Notes: a model not told the origin generated them from the sequence alone. A stretch of 30,912 bases of DNA from JARIHD01 sp036392795 (GCA_036392795.1 DASVXH010000026.1:1-30912), one strand, 5' to 3'; shown: positions 7,695 through 16,919, counted from the first letter of the stretch. A program made the numbers and translations.

Positions 7695-10600
7695 TTATTT
7701 TAGAAGGTCATTTTCGAACGATTCAATGCCTGAAAGATCGGGCTTATATTGCGTTATATCGGGCAGATCCAAAGCTTTGATGCGTCGCCAAGCACGTTCG
7801 GCAAGCTGCCTGACGCGCGCGTATTCGTCGTCGTTAAAATCAATGGGCAGTTCCTGGATATGTCCATTGTCGTCCGGTTCGACAAATTCAAGGTAAGCAT
7901 CTTTGACGGTATAGCCGGCAAAGGTATGTGAACCTTCGACGAGTGCCTTGTACATGTATAATTGCAGCCGGTATTTATGTAGTTTGGCGTCGCGCTTCCA
8001 GCTGCTATAGCTTTTACCGGTTTTGTAGTCAACGATGGTAATAGATTTTTTTTCTTTGTCGATGATGAGCTTGTCGATCTTTCCCGTTAGGTGCGCGTCC
8101 CCGATAAAGACACCTTCGCTGCGAAAGCTATATTCGGCGATGTTGTCTGGGCCGAACGTATGTGCCCGCTGAGCCATATAAACAGTCAGTGCCGCATGTC
8201 CTCGCTCCAAAAAGAGCGTAGTGTCATTAGTGTTCATGCGCTTGGCGCGCAGTCGCTGTTCAAATGTTCTATGTACCGCTGTCAAGCTGGGCAGTAGCCC
8301 GTCTTTTTTGGTAACCTGATGCATCCATTCCAGTGTTTCGTGCATGGCATTGCCAAAATGAACTTCCGGCCGCGGCGCTACCGGAAAGCGCAAAATGGTG
8401 CGCATAAAAAACGCCGTTGGCCCACAGTACATTACATCCGTAAAGTCATTTATGTGAGTGGGGCTCAACTGAAAATGACTTAAACGATCTTGGAGAAGGG
8501 CTTGCATGTCGCCGGCCGAAAGTGCGGCTTCGTGGCGCTGTTGCCAGTAGGCGGACAGTTCGGTAGTTGGTGTGGCGACACTGCTCTCGGCGGATGCCAC
8601 CAGCTGACTGCCTTGTGGCAGTAAGGGACTTAAGACCACTTCACCGTCGGTTTGTTCGCTTAGATAGCGCAGGCGTGACAAGGATTTTCCGGTATAACTC
8701 TGGACATAGTTAAGTAAATAGAGGTGAGTTTTGGCACGCGTCACCGCGACATAAAATAAGCGCAGGCGCTCATCGTTGGTCGCCCCGGCATAGCGAATGT
8801 GCTGCAAGTTCTGTGGCAAGGCTATAAAATTTCCCCGGCGACGAGACGATGCCCCCCATGCCTCATCATTAACGGCCAGCACAAAGACGGCATCAAACTC
8901 CATGCCCTTTGCTTTAAACGCGGTCATGAGCTGTACGGCATCGTTGGCCGTGGCGTACGGGCTGGTATTGAGGATTTTAATCTCAGCTGCCTGATGGGCT
9001 GCCACAAAATCAACCAGGTCGCGTATGTACAGGGGTTCGTCGCCGTCGAGCTTGAATTCTCGCAGGCGGGCACGCAGCACAATTAGGTCGGTGAGTAGAT
9101 TCCAGAATTCGGCTTGGCTAGTAGACTCCTGATCGAAAATACTCAGTTGTGCCTCGGTACCGCCAAAATAATATCTATAATATGGAGATGTAAAGGTTTC
9201 GTACCCGGTTTCTTTTAGATCGAGTGGCTCGCTGCCTACCAAATGGTCTACTATGGTTTCAAGTGTGCTCATTTGAGCCATTTGACCAAGGCGTATAAAA
9301 AATAGCGCGATAGGTTTTAGCTGCTCGTCTGCCAGCAAGGTATTGGTCCATGATTCGTCCTCGTCGGTGGTTTGCCACGACAGTTGCCAAATGGTGCTGG
9401 TGTCAAGATTCCAAAAATCAAAGCTTAGTACTTCTGCCCATAGCGCATTGCTGCGCTGCACATCGCTGTCTTGCAGTGCCAGGCAGAGCTCGGCCATTCG
9501 TAATAGCTGGTTGATTCCAGGATTTTCGAGGATGTTTTCACGTTTTTCGTAGCGCACCGGCACGCCGGCTTTCTGCAAAAATGGCACCAGCGGTTCCAGA
9601 TATTTGTGCTGCGGTGCCAACACGGCAATTTCGCTTGGCTGCATGCCGTCATCAATAAGTTTTTTGATTTGCTGAGCGGTCCAGGCAAATTGCATGACGT
9701 CACTGGCGGCTTCGCGGCGTTCAACGACCGCACGAGCAGGCAGCTGTTTGTTCTGAGCGGTCAGTGTTTTTTCTACGGCAGGAAAATGGTGATGCAGGCG
9801 TTCTTCAATTTGTTCGGCGACGCCGCGCGCAGTATGCAGAATATCGCCGTGCGAACGATAATTTTGCACGAGCGGCACGGCCAGCACGTCTTGATACAGC
9901 CGTTTAAATTGCAACATGTGCGAATAATTGGCACCCTGAAAGGCGTAGATGGCCTGATCATCGTCGCCTACGGCTAGGATATTTGGTCTGCCCTCGTTGA
10001 TGGGATTGTCAGTTAATAGCTCGACGATACGCAACTGCGCGCCATTGGTGTCCTGAAATTCGTCCAGCAAGATATAGAGATAGCGCTCTTGCAGTGTGAA
10101 TCGTAGATCGTCATTGGTCTCCAGTGCGTGTACGGCGCGCAAAATCATGTCATCATAATCGAACATGCCATGGGCTTGTAACCCGGCTAGGTATTGTTCA
10201 TAAACATCGGCAGCAGCCAGAATTTTTTGATTAGTTTTTTCGCCCTCGAGGACCATCTTGCCGCTCGTGTCGCGGGCCAGCCAGGCGTTCTTCCATTTAG
10301 TGAGTGGCGTAGTTTTGTCGGTACGGGCAGCTTCTGATAAGGATTCGTCGAGTTCGTTTAATAGAAGATGCGCAAGCGGCATGCTGCCGGATAGCGGAGT
10401 GTCGTCCGCGGCGAATTTCTGTAGCCGTTCACTCACCTGTGCGAACAGCGGGATGTCTTTTTTGGTAACTCGAATAAGTCCGCTTAGAGTGTCGCTGACC
10501 ACGGGCGAGGCTTTGGCGATAAACTGTAGATTATGCTGGGCGACCTGCCGTAGGTCGTCGGGTGTTAATAACCCGCGCTTTGCGTCGCTGACTAGTGATT

Positions 10601-11042
10601 TGATGTCACCTAAATATGAGTCGGAATGTTTGAGCGGATTGCCGTACGGCAGTCCGGCAATAATTTCGCGAAAAATACGGTCGATTCCCAGATCGTCGAT
10701 CGGTCGAAGGTTGCTATCGCTGGTAAAATAGTCCGGAAAACGCCGGATCAGATCGCTACCAAAACCGTGATAGGTACTGATAGCGACGTCGTAAGCCGCT
10801 TGTCCAATCATGTTGGCCAGGCGCTCGCGCATGGTGTGCGCGGCCGATTCGGTAAAAGTGAGACAAAGGATATTTTGCGGTAGTGTATCGGTAGTGGCTA
10901 GGATGTGTGCGATGCGGGTGGTTAGCAGTTGTGTCTTGCCCGTACCGGGTCCGGCGATAACTAGTACCGGTCCTTCGGTGGTGGTAACGGCTAATTTTTG
11001 GGCGTCATTTAACCCGCGTAACGCTTCCTCATACTTCCCCAT
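7695..11042 (-). CDS. UvrD/PcrA-type helicase with C-terminal RecB-like nuclease
   Basis: An 1115-residue superfamily 1 helicase. Seen: the Q-motif region (LNDAQKLAV), Walker A GPGTGKT at 31-37, motif Ia with TFTESAA, motif II LLDEFQDTN, motif III GDDDQAIYAFQGA, motif IV/V around QNYRSHG and LMTAFKAKGMEFDAVFV, and motif VI FYVAVTRAK. The last ~250 residues are a PDDEXK nuclease: GNAMHETLEWMH, GKIDKL, VDYKTGK and QLYMYK. This order (UvrD helicase then Cas4/RecB-like nuclease) is that of AddA/AdnB-type recombination helicase-nucleases, which process DNA ends for recombinational repair. The iron-sulfur cysteines of AddB/AdnA are not evident. It starts 21 bp after the NADH dehydrogenase stop and has its own -10 box. 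Confidence 0.92.
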   Translation of the reverse strand: MGKYEEALRGLNDAQKLAVTTTEGPVLVIAGPGTGKTQLLTTRIAHILATTDTLPQNILCLTFTESAAHTMRERLANMIGQAAYDVAISTYHGFGSDLIRRFPDYFTSDSNLRPIDDLGIDRIFREIIAGLPYGNPLKHSDSYLGDIKSLVSDAKRGLLTPDDLRQVAQHNLQFIAKASPVVSDTLSGLIRVTKKDIPLFAQVSERLQKFAADDTPLSGSMPLAHLLLNELDESLSEAARTDKTTPLTKWKNAWLARDTSGKMVLEGEKTNQKILAAADVYEQYLAGLQAHGMFDYDDMILRAVHALETNDDLRFTLQERYLYILLDEFQDTNGAQLRIVELLTDNPINEGRPNILAVGDDDQAIYAFQGANYSHMLQFKRLYQDVLAVPLVQNYRSHGDILHTARGVAEQIEERLHHHFPAVEKTLTAQNKQLPARAVVERREAASDVMQFAWTAQQIKKLIDDGMQPSEIAVLAPQHKYLEPLVPFLQKAGVPVRYEKRENILENPGINQLLRMAELCLALQDSDVQRSNALWAEVLSFDFWNLDTSTIWQLSWQTTDEDESWTNTLLADEQLKPIALFFIRLGQMAQMSTLETIVDHLVGSEPLDLKETGYETFTSPYYRYYFGGTEAQLSIFDQESTSQAEFWNLLTDLIVLRARLREFKLDGDEPLYIRDLVDFVAAHQAAEIKILNTSPYATANDAVQLMTAFKAKGMEFDAVFVLAVNDEAWGASSRRRGNFIALPQNLQHIRYAGATNDERLRLFYVAVTRAKTHLYLLNYVQSYTGKSLSRLRYLSEQTDGEVVLSPLLPQGSQLVASAESSVATPTTELSAYWQQRHEAALSAGDMQALLQDRLSHFQLSPTHINDFTDVMYCGPTAFFMRTILRFPVAPRPEVHFGNAMHETLEWMHQVTKKDGLLPSLTAVHRTFEQRLRAKRMNTNDTTLFLERGHAALTVYMAQRAHTFGPDNIAEYSFRSEGVFIGDAHLTGKIDKLIIDKEKKSITIVDYKTGKSYSSWKRDAKLHKYRLQLYMYKALVEGSHTFAGYTVKDAYLEFVEPDDNGHIQELPIDFNDDEYARVRQLAERAWRRIKALDLPDITQYKPDLSGIESFENDLLK

Positions 11043-11055
11043 TACTTTTATTGTA
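11042..11055 (-). promoter_or_regulatory. -10 box TACAAT of the helicase gene
   Basis: On the minus strand TACAAT (11055-11050) is seven bases from the ATG at 11042, predicting leaderless transcription. It lies between the upstream ndh stop codon and the helicase start, so the helicase may be transcribed both alone and from the ndh promoter. Confidence 0.4.
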
Positions 11056-11063
11056 CGGCAAAT

Positions 11064-12263
11064 TTAGGGTTTTTGCTGAGATTTTGCGCAGGTCTCACAC
11101 GATTCTTCATTTTGGAACTCAGTCATCCATTGGCGGGTAGCGCGCCACCACGGTTCATAGTCCTTAAAGCCTACCATATCGGCGGCCAGGCGCAGCATCC
11201 AGCCAGCGATGCCGTAAATTTGGCGATTACCCCACAGTACAGCCGCCCAATTATGACCGACCGGAATGACATAAATTGGGCGTTTAGGTACATAGCGCTT
11301 CATAAGCCGTCCGGCCTGCTGACGCTCAATATTGTCGGCGACGTAGTGCCCGTCATAAAGGGCGGTTTGAGCCATACCGCTGTATTCAGTGGCGGCGTTA
11401 TCGCCGATCACATATATGTCAGGTTCGGCCTGTAAGTATTCGTCGACAGCTATCTTGCCCCGGTCTGACATGGCGAAATTATTTTCTTTATAAAACGGAT
11501 TGGTGGCGGTGCCGGCATTCCAGACGACGGTATGACTTTGGATGGGCTTACCGTTGACGGTTAATGTGTCGGCGGTCATGCCTTCGACCTTTTGATTGAG
11601 GTAGAGTCTGACGCCGAGTGATTTGAGGCGCCGGGCAATGGCTTTCCCCATACGGTCGGGCATGCGCGGTACTAATTTCGGCGCGGCCTCGACCAGATCG
11701 ACGTGTAGGCGTCGGTCTTTGACGCCGTGGGCTTTCATGATCTCTTGTAAATAGCCAGTCAGAGCGCCAGCCAGTTCGATGCCGGTCGGTCCGCCGCCAA
11801 CGATTACGTAGCTAAGGTCGGGATCCCGGCCATCGGCTAACTGTTTATGTAGGTGTTGTTTGAACCTGTGGGCATTATCTGGCGTAACAATATTAAATGA
11901 GTACTCTTCGATGCCTTTGATGCCAAAATAATTGGGCACCGATCCGAGTGATAGTACGAGGATATCATAAGCGAATTTTGTGCCGTCGGTGGTCTTGATG
12001 ATTTTTGCTTTTCGATCCAAGTGTTGCGCGCGGCCGTGAGCAATAGTGACATTTTTGCCCTCAAAAACCCTGGCGAGCGGAATTTTTGACTGCGCTTCGG
12101 CGCCACCAGTCGCGGTGTGGTAGAGCGTAGGATAGTAATAAAAGCTGTCGTGGTCTGATAAGAGGGTCACTTCCAGATGAGGTGCGTCGGCTAGCTCCAG
12201 TGCGGCCTTTATGCCGCCAAAACCACCACCCACCACCAAAACTCTTGTTTTTGCTGTTGTCAT
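11064..12263 (-). CDS. ndh: Type II NADH:quinone oxidoreductase (NDH-2)
   Basis: A 399-residue single-subunit flavoprotein that oxidises NADH and reduces quinone on the cytoplasmic face of the membrane without pumping protons. Seen: FAD-binding VGGGFGG at 11-17, the second Rossmann fold VGGGPTGIELAG at about 155-166 for NADH, YVIGDNAA, and MAQTALYDG, the AQxA segment that lines the quinone site in NDH-2. There is no transmembrane anchor; the amphipathic C-terminal region (WMLRLAADMV and the tryptophan-rich segment after it) is the probable membrane contact, as in known NDH-2 structures. The tail ends with a CETC pair at 389-392, which is unusual. Length is normal for the family. With the bo3 oxidase in this window it gives a complete NADH-to-oxygen path. 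Leaderless promoter. Confidence 0.9.
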   Translation of the reverse strand: MTTAKTRVLVVGGGFGGIKAALELADAPHLEVTLLSDHDSFYYYPTLYHTATGGAEAQSKIPLARVFEGKNVTIAHGRAQHLDRKAKIIKTTDGTKFAYDILVLSLGSVPNYFGIKGIEEYSFNIVTPDNAHRFKQHLHKQLADGRDPDLSYVIVGGGPTGIELAGALTGYLQEIMKAHGVKDRRLHVDLVEAAPKLVPRMPDRMGKAIARRLKSLGVRLYLNQKVEGMTADTLTVNGKPIQSHTVVWNAGTATNPFYKENNFAMSDRGKIAVDEYLQAEPDIYVIGDNAATEYSGMAQTALYDGHYVADNIERQQAGRLMKRYVPKRPIYVIPVGHNWAAVLWGNRQIYGIAGWMLRLAADMVGFKDYEPWWRATRQWMTEFQNEESCETCAKSQQKP

Positions 12264-12276
12264 GCTTATGATTATA
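12263..12276 (-). promoter_or_regulatory. -10 box TATAAT of ndh
   Basis: On the minus strand a consensus TATAAT (12276-12271) is seven bases from the ATG at 12263. Transcription probably starts on or next to the start codon. No clear -35 box and no Shine-Dalgarno sequence. Confidence 0.55.
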
Positions 12277-12332
12277 CAGAAGTGTTGTGATTAGCCTAGC
12301 GACTTGGGAGTGCTGTTTTACGGTTTATCGTT

Positions 12333-12971
12333 CTAGGAATTGACGATCAAAGTGATGGTTTTGGATGTGTTTAGGCCGGTGGATTGGTCTTTTGCTGTAA
12401 TGGTGACCGGGTAGTTGCCCGGCGCCAGACCATCGGTAGTGAATCGTATGATTGTGCTGTTGGCGTCTCTGTCCTTGGCCGGTTCGATAGACAGGGTTAG
12501 GTTGCTGACATTTACATTGCTGGTTGCACTCCAGGCGATAGTACTGCCTGCTGGGAGATTGGCTGCAGTGGCCACTAGTGTAGCGCTGGCGTGCATGCCT
12601 AGCGTAACGGTCGCTGACGAGAGTGTAAAATCCGGAGCAGAGGCTGACTGTTTAGGCTTGGTTTGAGGTTCGGTCGGCTTTGCGGTTTCAGGTGAAGGGC
12701 CGGGTTGGCTGGGCTCGACAGATGAATTTTGGGTTTTTTCTTCTTGCGTGTTTAGACCACGAAGGTCGGATGAGGATGGCTGATTTTGTTTGCTCGTTTC
12801 GGATTTGCCCTGGATGATGCTGGCGGAGTCGTGAGGGTTGCCGGCCAGGGCTGTTGCAATCATCGTAACACCGGTCACGACCAATGTAAGCACAGCAAAG
12901 GAAAGAAGTATCGGCTTATACCGTCGAGCCCCGATTATCGAGGCGACATAGCTGAGAAATTTTACGAGCAT
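12333..12971 (-). CDS. Membrane-anchored surface protein with Ig-like domain
   Basis: A 212-residue protein. A basic N-terminus (RRYK) precedes one membrane segment at about residues 19-41, then a low-complexity Ser/Pro/Gln/Lys/Thr linker of some 65 residues, then a beta-rich domain of about 100 residues (from APDFTLSSATVTLGMHAS to ITLIVNS) with the look of a bacterial Ig-like fold. This is the layout of an envelope protein that holds a domain away from the membrane. The family and ligand are unknown. The ATG is fixed by a good Shine-Dalgarno sequence, GAGGTA at 12974-12979, and TATAAT lies upstream, so this gene has a conventional leader unlike its neighbours. Confidence 0.75.
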   Translation of the reverse strand: MLVKFLSYVASIIGARRYKPILLSFAVLTLVVTGVTMIATALAGNPHDSASIIQGKSETSKQNQPSSSDLRGLNTQEEKTQNSSVEPSQPGPSPETAKPTEPQTKPKQSASAPDFTLSSATVTLGMHASATLVATAANLPAGSTIAWSATSNVNVSNLTLSIEPAKDRDANSTIIRFTTDGLAPGNYPVTITAKDQSTGLNTSKTITLIVNS

Positions 12972-12973
12972 CT

Positions 12974-13003
12974 TACCTCAATGTTTAGATATGCCTAATT
13001 ATA
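12974..13003 (-). promoter_or_regulatory. Promoter -10 box and Shine-Dalgarno sequence
   Basis: On the minus strand TATAAT (13003-12998) is followed about 18 bases later by GAGGTA (12979-12974), which ends two bases before the ATG. This is a led mRNA and shows that the organism uses both led and leaderless starts. Confidence 0.5.
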
Positions 13004-13023
13004 CCACAAGCAGCATTATTTCC

Positions 13024-13794
13024 CTATCTTCTAGGGGGTAGCGGCCAGAATTCGCTGGTCTTTTGGGCATATTCGGCAAACTGCGGATTGGCCTTCATTT
13101 TGGTTTCGAGCAGTGGTATGCCAGAAACTTTGAGAATAAGAATCGTGATCGTAGCTGGCCCAATAACGCCGATGAGGAATTCTGGCAATACTAATGTAGT
13201 AAACCAGATGCCCCACCACTGGATAACTTCACCGAAATAATTTGGGTGGCGCGTGTACCGCCAAAGGCCAGTGGTCATCAGCTTGCCTTTATTGGCGGGG
13301 TTACGCATAAAGCGGCTTAATTGCCAATCACCAATACTCTCAAATAAAAAGCCAATCAGCCAGATAGCGATGCCGATGTATTGCCGGGGCATGATTTCGT
13401 GGGATTCTATTAGATTTGCCAAGATAACTGGGGTGGAAATGAGAAGCAGGAGTATGCCTTGACCTAAAAATATACGGATGTACGATTGGAGATACATCGA
13501 TCCGCCCCATTTGGCCCGCATTTCAGTGTAGCGCTTGTCTTCGGTTTTATGCCGATTGCGCAGATAGATATGAATGCTGAGTCGAAGGCCCCAAATGGTC
13601 ACAAGTATGTTGATAAATGGCGCCAGCCAGCCCGGCGCTTGAACTAGATAATAGGCGCTCCAGGCTATGAGCACAAAACCAAGACCCCAGGCTATATCTG
13701 CCACATCGCTGCGTTTTTGGATTACAGAAATCCCAAACCACAGCGTCATATACAGCAGCATAATGATTAATAAGGTGGTGATATAGGCTATCAT
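13024..13794 (-). CDS. DUF1295 membrane protein (steroid 5-alpha-reductase-like)
   Basis: A 256-residue polytopic membrane protein of the DUF1295 family. Five to seven hydrophobic segments are visible. The C-terminal signature GLWRYTRHPNYFGEVIQWWG at about residues 175-195 is shared with the isoprenylcysteine methyltransferase and steroid 5-alpha-reductase fold; in reductases this block contacts NADPH. The actual substrate in bacteria is not established. The ATG at 13794 is chosen over the GTG three codons upstream because it overlaps the upstream stop as ATGA, implying translational coupling with the DUF2177 gene. DUF1295 and DUF2177 genes also neighbour each other in other bacteria, often near lipid-modification genes, which suggests a lipid role; this is inference. 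Confidence 0.85.
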   Translation of the reverse strand: MIAYITTLLIIMLLYMTLWFGISVIQKRSDVADIAWGLGFVLIAWSAYYLVQAPGWLAPFINILVTIWGLRLSIHIYLRNRHKTEDKRYTEMRAKWGGSMYLQSYIRIFLGQGILLLLISTPVILANLIESHEIMPRQYIGIAIWLIGFLFESIGDWQLSRFMRNPANKGKLMTTGLWRYTRHPNYFGEVIQWWGIWFTTLVLPEFLIGVIGPATITILILKVSGIPLLETKMKANPQFAEYAQKTSEFWPLPPRR

Positions 13795-14192
13795 GCTAGC
13801 CACTTCCCCACGTGATAGGCGGCTAACGAAACAATGCCGCTAATAAGCGCTCCCCAAGCCAGGTCAATGATGGTAATCTTGAGCGGCCAGCTCTTGAGGG
13901 TTGCCAGATTGGTTAAATCGTACGTGGCGTAGGCTACTAAGCCGAAGAAAGCACCGGCAAATAGGGCATGCTGCCACGATGATTTTTCGATGGCCGGCTG
14001 GATAACAAAAAATACCAGTGCCAGAATGTACAATATATAGAAACCGGCGGCCGCGAGCATCTGCGGTTGTTCCCGCAGCATCGATCCGAGATGTGAACGA
14101 TACAAATTCCGCGCGACAACACCCAGCCATAGCGCGTCAATGGCTACAAATGTAATACCAGCTACGGCTGTCAGTTGCAAAAAGTTACCCAT
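13791..14192 (-). CDS. DUF2177 membrane protein
   Basis: A 133-residue protein with four membrane segments, matching the DUF2177 family: an early FVAIDALWLGVVARNLY segment, a middle YILYILALVFFVIQPA segment, and the conserved AYATYDLTNLATLKSWP block, with DLAWG in the last helix. The biochemical function is unknown. The ATG at 14192 is used here; a TTG four codons upstream (14204) has a plausible AGGA three bases before it and could be the true start. The stop codon overlaps the start of the DUF1295 gene (ATGA), so the two are one translational unit. Confidence 0.8.
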   Translation of the reverse strand: MGNFLQLTAVAGITFVAIDALWLGVVARNLYRSHLGSMLREQPQMLAAAGFYILYILALVFFVIQPAIEKSSWQHALFAGAFFGLVAYATYDLTNLATLKSWPLKITIIDLAWGALISGIVSLAAYHVGKWLA

Positions 14193-14226
14193 CGCTCTAG
14201 TCAATTATCCTCAAGTTTCTGAATCT

Positions 14227-14445
14227 CTAGGATTTCTTGCCAAAAGTTGCTTTGGCTTTTTCTACAATGGCCTCGCCAACGTGTACTGCGGTAGAAATAG
14301 CGTGTAGTTTTTCCTCGATACTACGCTGAATCATATGAATTTTGTGTTTGATAACAAATATAGCTATAACGACTACGATCATAATAATGAGCATGAGGCT
14401 CATGTAGATGATTCCCATGGTGTAAAAAACATCTTGTAATTCCAT
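14227..14445 (-). CDS. Small single-pass membrane protein
   Basis: A 72-residue protein: a hydrophobic helix at about residues 10-33 followed by a charged amphipathic helix (IKHKIHMIQRSIEEKL) and a basic tail ending FGKKS. I do not recognise a family. The ATG is supported by GGGGA four bases upstream. It lies 20 bp after the large duplicated-domain protein and 34 bp before DUF2177 on the same strand, so the set is probably co-transcribed. The shape suggests an envelope-associated scaffold or a holin-like peptide, but nothing in the sequence decides this. Confidence 0.65.
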   Translation of the reverse strand: MELQDVFYTMGIIYMSLMLIIMIVVVIAIFVIKHKIHMIQRSIEEKLHAISTAVHVGEAIVEKAKATFGKKS

Positions 14446-14465
14446 ACTATCCCCTTTTTATCTTT

Positions 14466-15917
14466 TTATTTTACGGTGCGTTCGGCGTAGAGTCGAGCTT
14501 TATGTAAAACTTTGAAAACTTTTTTTGCTTCGGTATCTGTAAATTTTTGATCAGTAGTCTTGAAGGGTTGCGTCTGTCTGACAAATGAATTAGCAAAGAG
14601 ATATACGTATGGTCCATCGACCATGTAGTAGGTTTGTACGTCGTACTTTAGGGGTGTCTGTGAAGTGGAGGGATCTCCGCCCTCACTGTTGGTGGTAACC
14701 CGTAAAGTGCCGTCGCCAATTGCTACATCTGCGTGTTTCATATTTTTGTCGATCTCTTCTTCAATCTTGACATTGTCTTTGGCGAGACCTAGAAATTTTT
14801 TAGCGTCATTAGTATTTGCAAAGCTGTAGGTTTGTACGACGAGCGAATGTGGAAAACGACCAATTGAATCACCGGGTTTCGATTTTTTGGTTGATGCTTT
14901 TTCGCTGTCAATCTCTGTCTGGGTGCGGTAGCCAAGGTAGCAGCTAGAGTTGATGCTCTTTGGTATCTTTCCTTTGTTCGTAGTGGGCGCCATTGCATGC
15001 TGTGCTCCAATGCTCCAGGGATTGATCTGGGATCCATTGCCAAATGTCTCCATCAATTTGCGGTAATCAACCGATTGACAGCTATCAATCAAGGGGCTTT
15101 TACCCACGCGCGTGTAGCCGTTAAAGTTCTTTGGCATCAGACCTTCTTTGTTATCGATGCGTTTTATCACATCTTTGGTAATGGTATCGAGTTGCGTGGC
15201 GATTTGTTCGCCCTTGGCATCTTGTGCGGCAAGAGGGGCGATATATTTAAGAATGAGATTTTTATGCAGGACGCTTGCCTGGACATAGCCTTGTGTCGCG
15301 TTTTGGGAAACGGGCGCATGGTACATGCTGTCCGGAAATGAAGGGAGGGTTTTGGCATTAGAGCCGGTTTTCATCCCTTCCAGCGACGATTTTGCCTCTT
15401 TGCTTGAAGTAAACTGTTCCAGGCTTAGGCCAATTTCGGTAAGCTTAGCACCTCCATCATCAGCTACTCCTAAGTGTAGCCGACAATCGCTGGTTATGGT
15501 GGGATTCTCGTCGGTCTTAAGTATGTCAAGTTTCTTATCTTTGTAGTTGTCTTGGGCAAAGGCGTGGCTTGTTTGGATGGACTGTTGATTCTTGTCCCCG
15601 CTTACTCCTAACGTTTTTGCCACAACAGAGGTATCAAACACACTGCATGCATAGACATAAGGGTTTTGACCAACCGAAAGCGCGGGACCACCAGGTGGCT
15701 TTGGCGAAACAAGTGGCGACATTGGTGAAAGCACCAAAAAAGCTAGGCCAGTAAAGACAACAATGGCGATGACAATGCCGATGACAAGTTTTTTGACGCC
15801 TTGAGGTTTGACAGTTTGCGATACATTCAGATTCGGGTCTACGGAGTGTGCCGAAATCTCATGCTGTAAATTTGGTTCTGGCGTTTGGGGTTCGGCTTTG
15901 TTGTTCTCGGACGGCAC
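14466..15917 (-). CDS. Membrane-anchored protein with duplicated two-cysteine domain
   Basis: A 483-residue protein with a charged cytoplasmic N-terminus, one membrane helix at about 43-63 and a large outer region made of two related halves. The first half has Cys91 (ACSVFDTSVVAKTLG) and Cys145 (SDCRLHLG); the second has Cys280 (SCQSVDYRKLMETFG) and Cys326 (SSCYLGY). Each pair may form a disulfide. After each pair come a segment with AKSSLEGMK or AKKFLGLAK and a strand-helix unit ending in a basic helix. This resembles the DUF3558/PknH-sensor type of extracellular domain from Actinobacteria, but the match is by eye. The start is GTG at 15917, supported by AAGGA eight bases upstream. No kinase is nearby. 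Ligand unknown. Confidence 0.75.
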   Translation of the reverse strand: MPSENNKAEPQTPEPNLQHEISAHSVDPNLNVSQTVKPQGVKKLVIGIVIAIVVFTGLAFLVLSPMSPLVSPKPPGGPALSVGQNPYVYACSVFDTSVVAKTLGVSGDKNQQSIQTSHAFAQDNYKDKKLDILKTDENPTITSDCRLHLGVADDGGAKLTEIGLSLEQFTSSKEAKSSLEGMKTGSNAKTLPSFPDSMYHAPVSQNATQGYVQASVLHKNLILKYIAPLAAQDAKGEQIATQLDTITKDVIKRIDNKEGLMPKNFNGYTRVGKSPLIDSCQSVDYRKLMETFGNGSQINPWSIGAQHAMAPTTNKGKIPKSINSSCYLGYRTQTEIDSEKASTKKSKPGDSIGRFPHSLVVQTYSFANTNDAKKFLGLAKDNVKIEEEIDKNMKHADVAIGDGTLRVTTNSEGGDPSTSQTPLKYDVQTYYMVDGPYVYLFANSFVRQTQPFKTTDQKFTDTEAKKVFKVLHKARLYAERTVK

Positions 15918-16122
15918 TAAAATATCCTTACGGTAGATAGATAATAACTTTTGATTCTTATCAATTGTCTCAGGTCATAGTGTAGCCGGACTGTCGGTTT
16001 TTTAACAGACCTTAAAGGGTGACTTCTCGTGCAGGCATAGTCTGATTGCGTTTTTATTGATGAAACGTTCAGTCTTAAACGAACGTGAACGTACCTCGTG
16101 GCGCTGTCCGACAGCCCACTGG

Positions 16123-16770
16123 TTACTGAATTGGCGTAGACGGATTGGCCGAGGTAGTTGACTGGGCTTCGGTGCCGGCATCTCCGCCTTGGGGTTGGTT
16201 GGTTTCGCTGTCTTGAGTGCTGCCGGTTGCCGTTTTGTCTTGACTAAGAACGGGGGAAGCGGTTTCGCTCGACGACGAAGGCACCAGGACATCGGTAACA
16301 GGAGTTAGCGATGTGGTTGCCGGCGCCAAGGTGTTGCTCAGGCTATCCAAGGTGTTGCCTTGTAGTTTCTCTAAAACTTCCGTTGGGTTTTGGAAGATGA
16401 CGGTATTGCCCATCGACTTTAGGACTTCGCCCACGACGTTTATTTTTGGAATATTTATGACCCCATTTGTGGGCGCATCGTATAATGGCGAGCTCTGTAG
16501 AATCACATTGCCTGTACCAAAGGGATGCTGCTGGGTCAAAACGGGGCTGGTCCTATCCTCGGTAGCTGCGCGTTTAGTATTGTCTGGCGAAGGGGTCTGA
16601 AACATAGAGCTCATGATGGGTGGGTTTTTGGCCGAATCTCCCTGGCCAAGCATCGAAGCTCCGGCGCTAACCGCGCCCAGAAACATAGCGATGGCGGCAC
16701 AGGCTGCAACAATAATTTTTTTACTTCCTGGTAACGAGGCTTTGACGGTATTGCGAACTCTTTCACTCAT
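16123..16770 (-). CDS. Secreted or anchored low-complexity hypothetical protein
   Basis: A 215-residue protein. A basic N-terminus (SLPGSKK) is followed by a hydrophobic segment at about 19-41 (IIVAACAAIAMFLGAVSAGA) that is either a signal peptide or an anchor. The middle has a short ordered-looking part (GVINIPKINVVGEVLKSMG) and the last 70 residues are Ser/Thr/Gln/Pro-rich, as in cell-wall spacers. No family is recognised. It starts the minus-strand run of envelope genes; the 205 bp to the next gene contain only a weak dyad (ACGTTC and GAACGT near 16065-16090) and no clear terminator. Confidence 0.6.
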   Translation of the reverse strand: MSERVRNTVKASLPGSKKIIVAACAAIAMFLGAVSAGASMLGQGDSAKNPPIMSSMFQTPSPDNTKRAATEDRTSPVLTQQHPFGTGNVILQSSPLYDAPTNGVINIPKINVVGEVLKSMGNTVIFQNPTEVLEKLQGNTLDSLSNTLAPATTSLTPVTDVLVPSSSSETASPVLSQDKTATGSTQDSETNQPQGGDAGTEAQSTTSANPSTPIQ

Positions 16771-16919
16771 CCTATGTATATTATCTCACACTCTCGAGTA
16801 AACTGTATCTGTGATATATCTCTCGCAAATATCTGTTCGCTGCGGTTTCTAAACATACCTCATAGAGATTACGCTAAGTTGCCTTGCATGTATACCCCCA
16901 TTCCGATTAAGCTTATGAT

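Noticed and set aside
10258..10731. 157-codon ORF antisense to the helicase
   Set aside because: It is opposite conserved helicase coding sequence and Ser/Arg-rich, as expected for a shadow frame.
15970..16120. Hairpins between the two envelope genes as a terminator
   Set aside because: The stems are four to six bases and no T-run follows on either strand.
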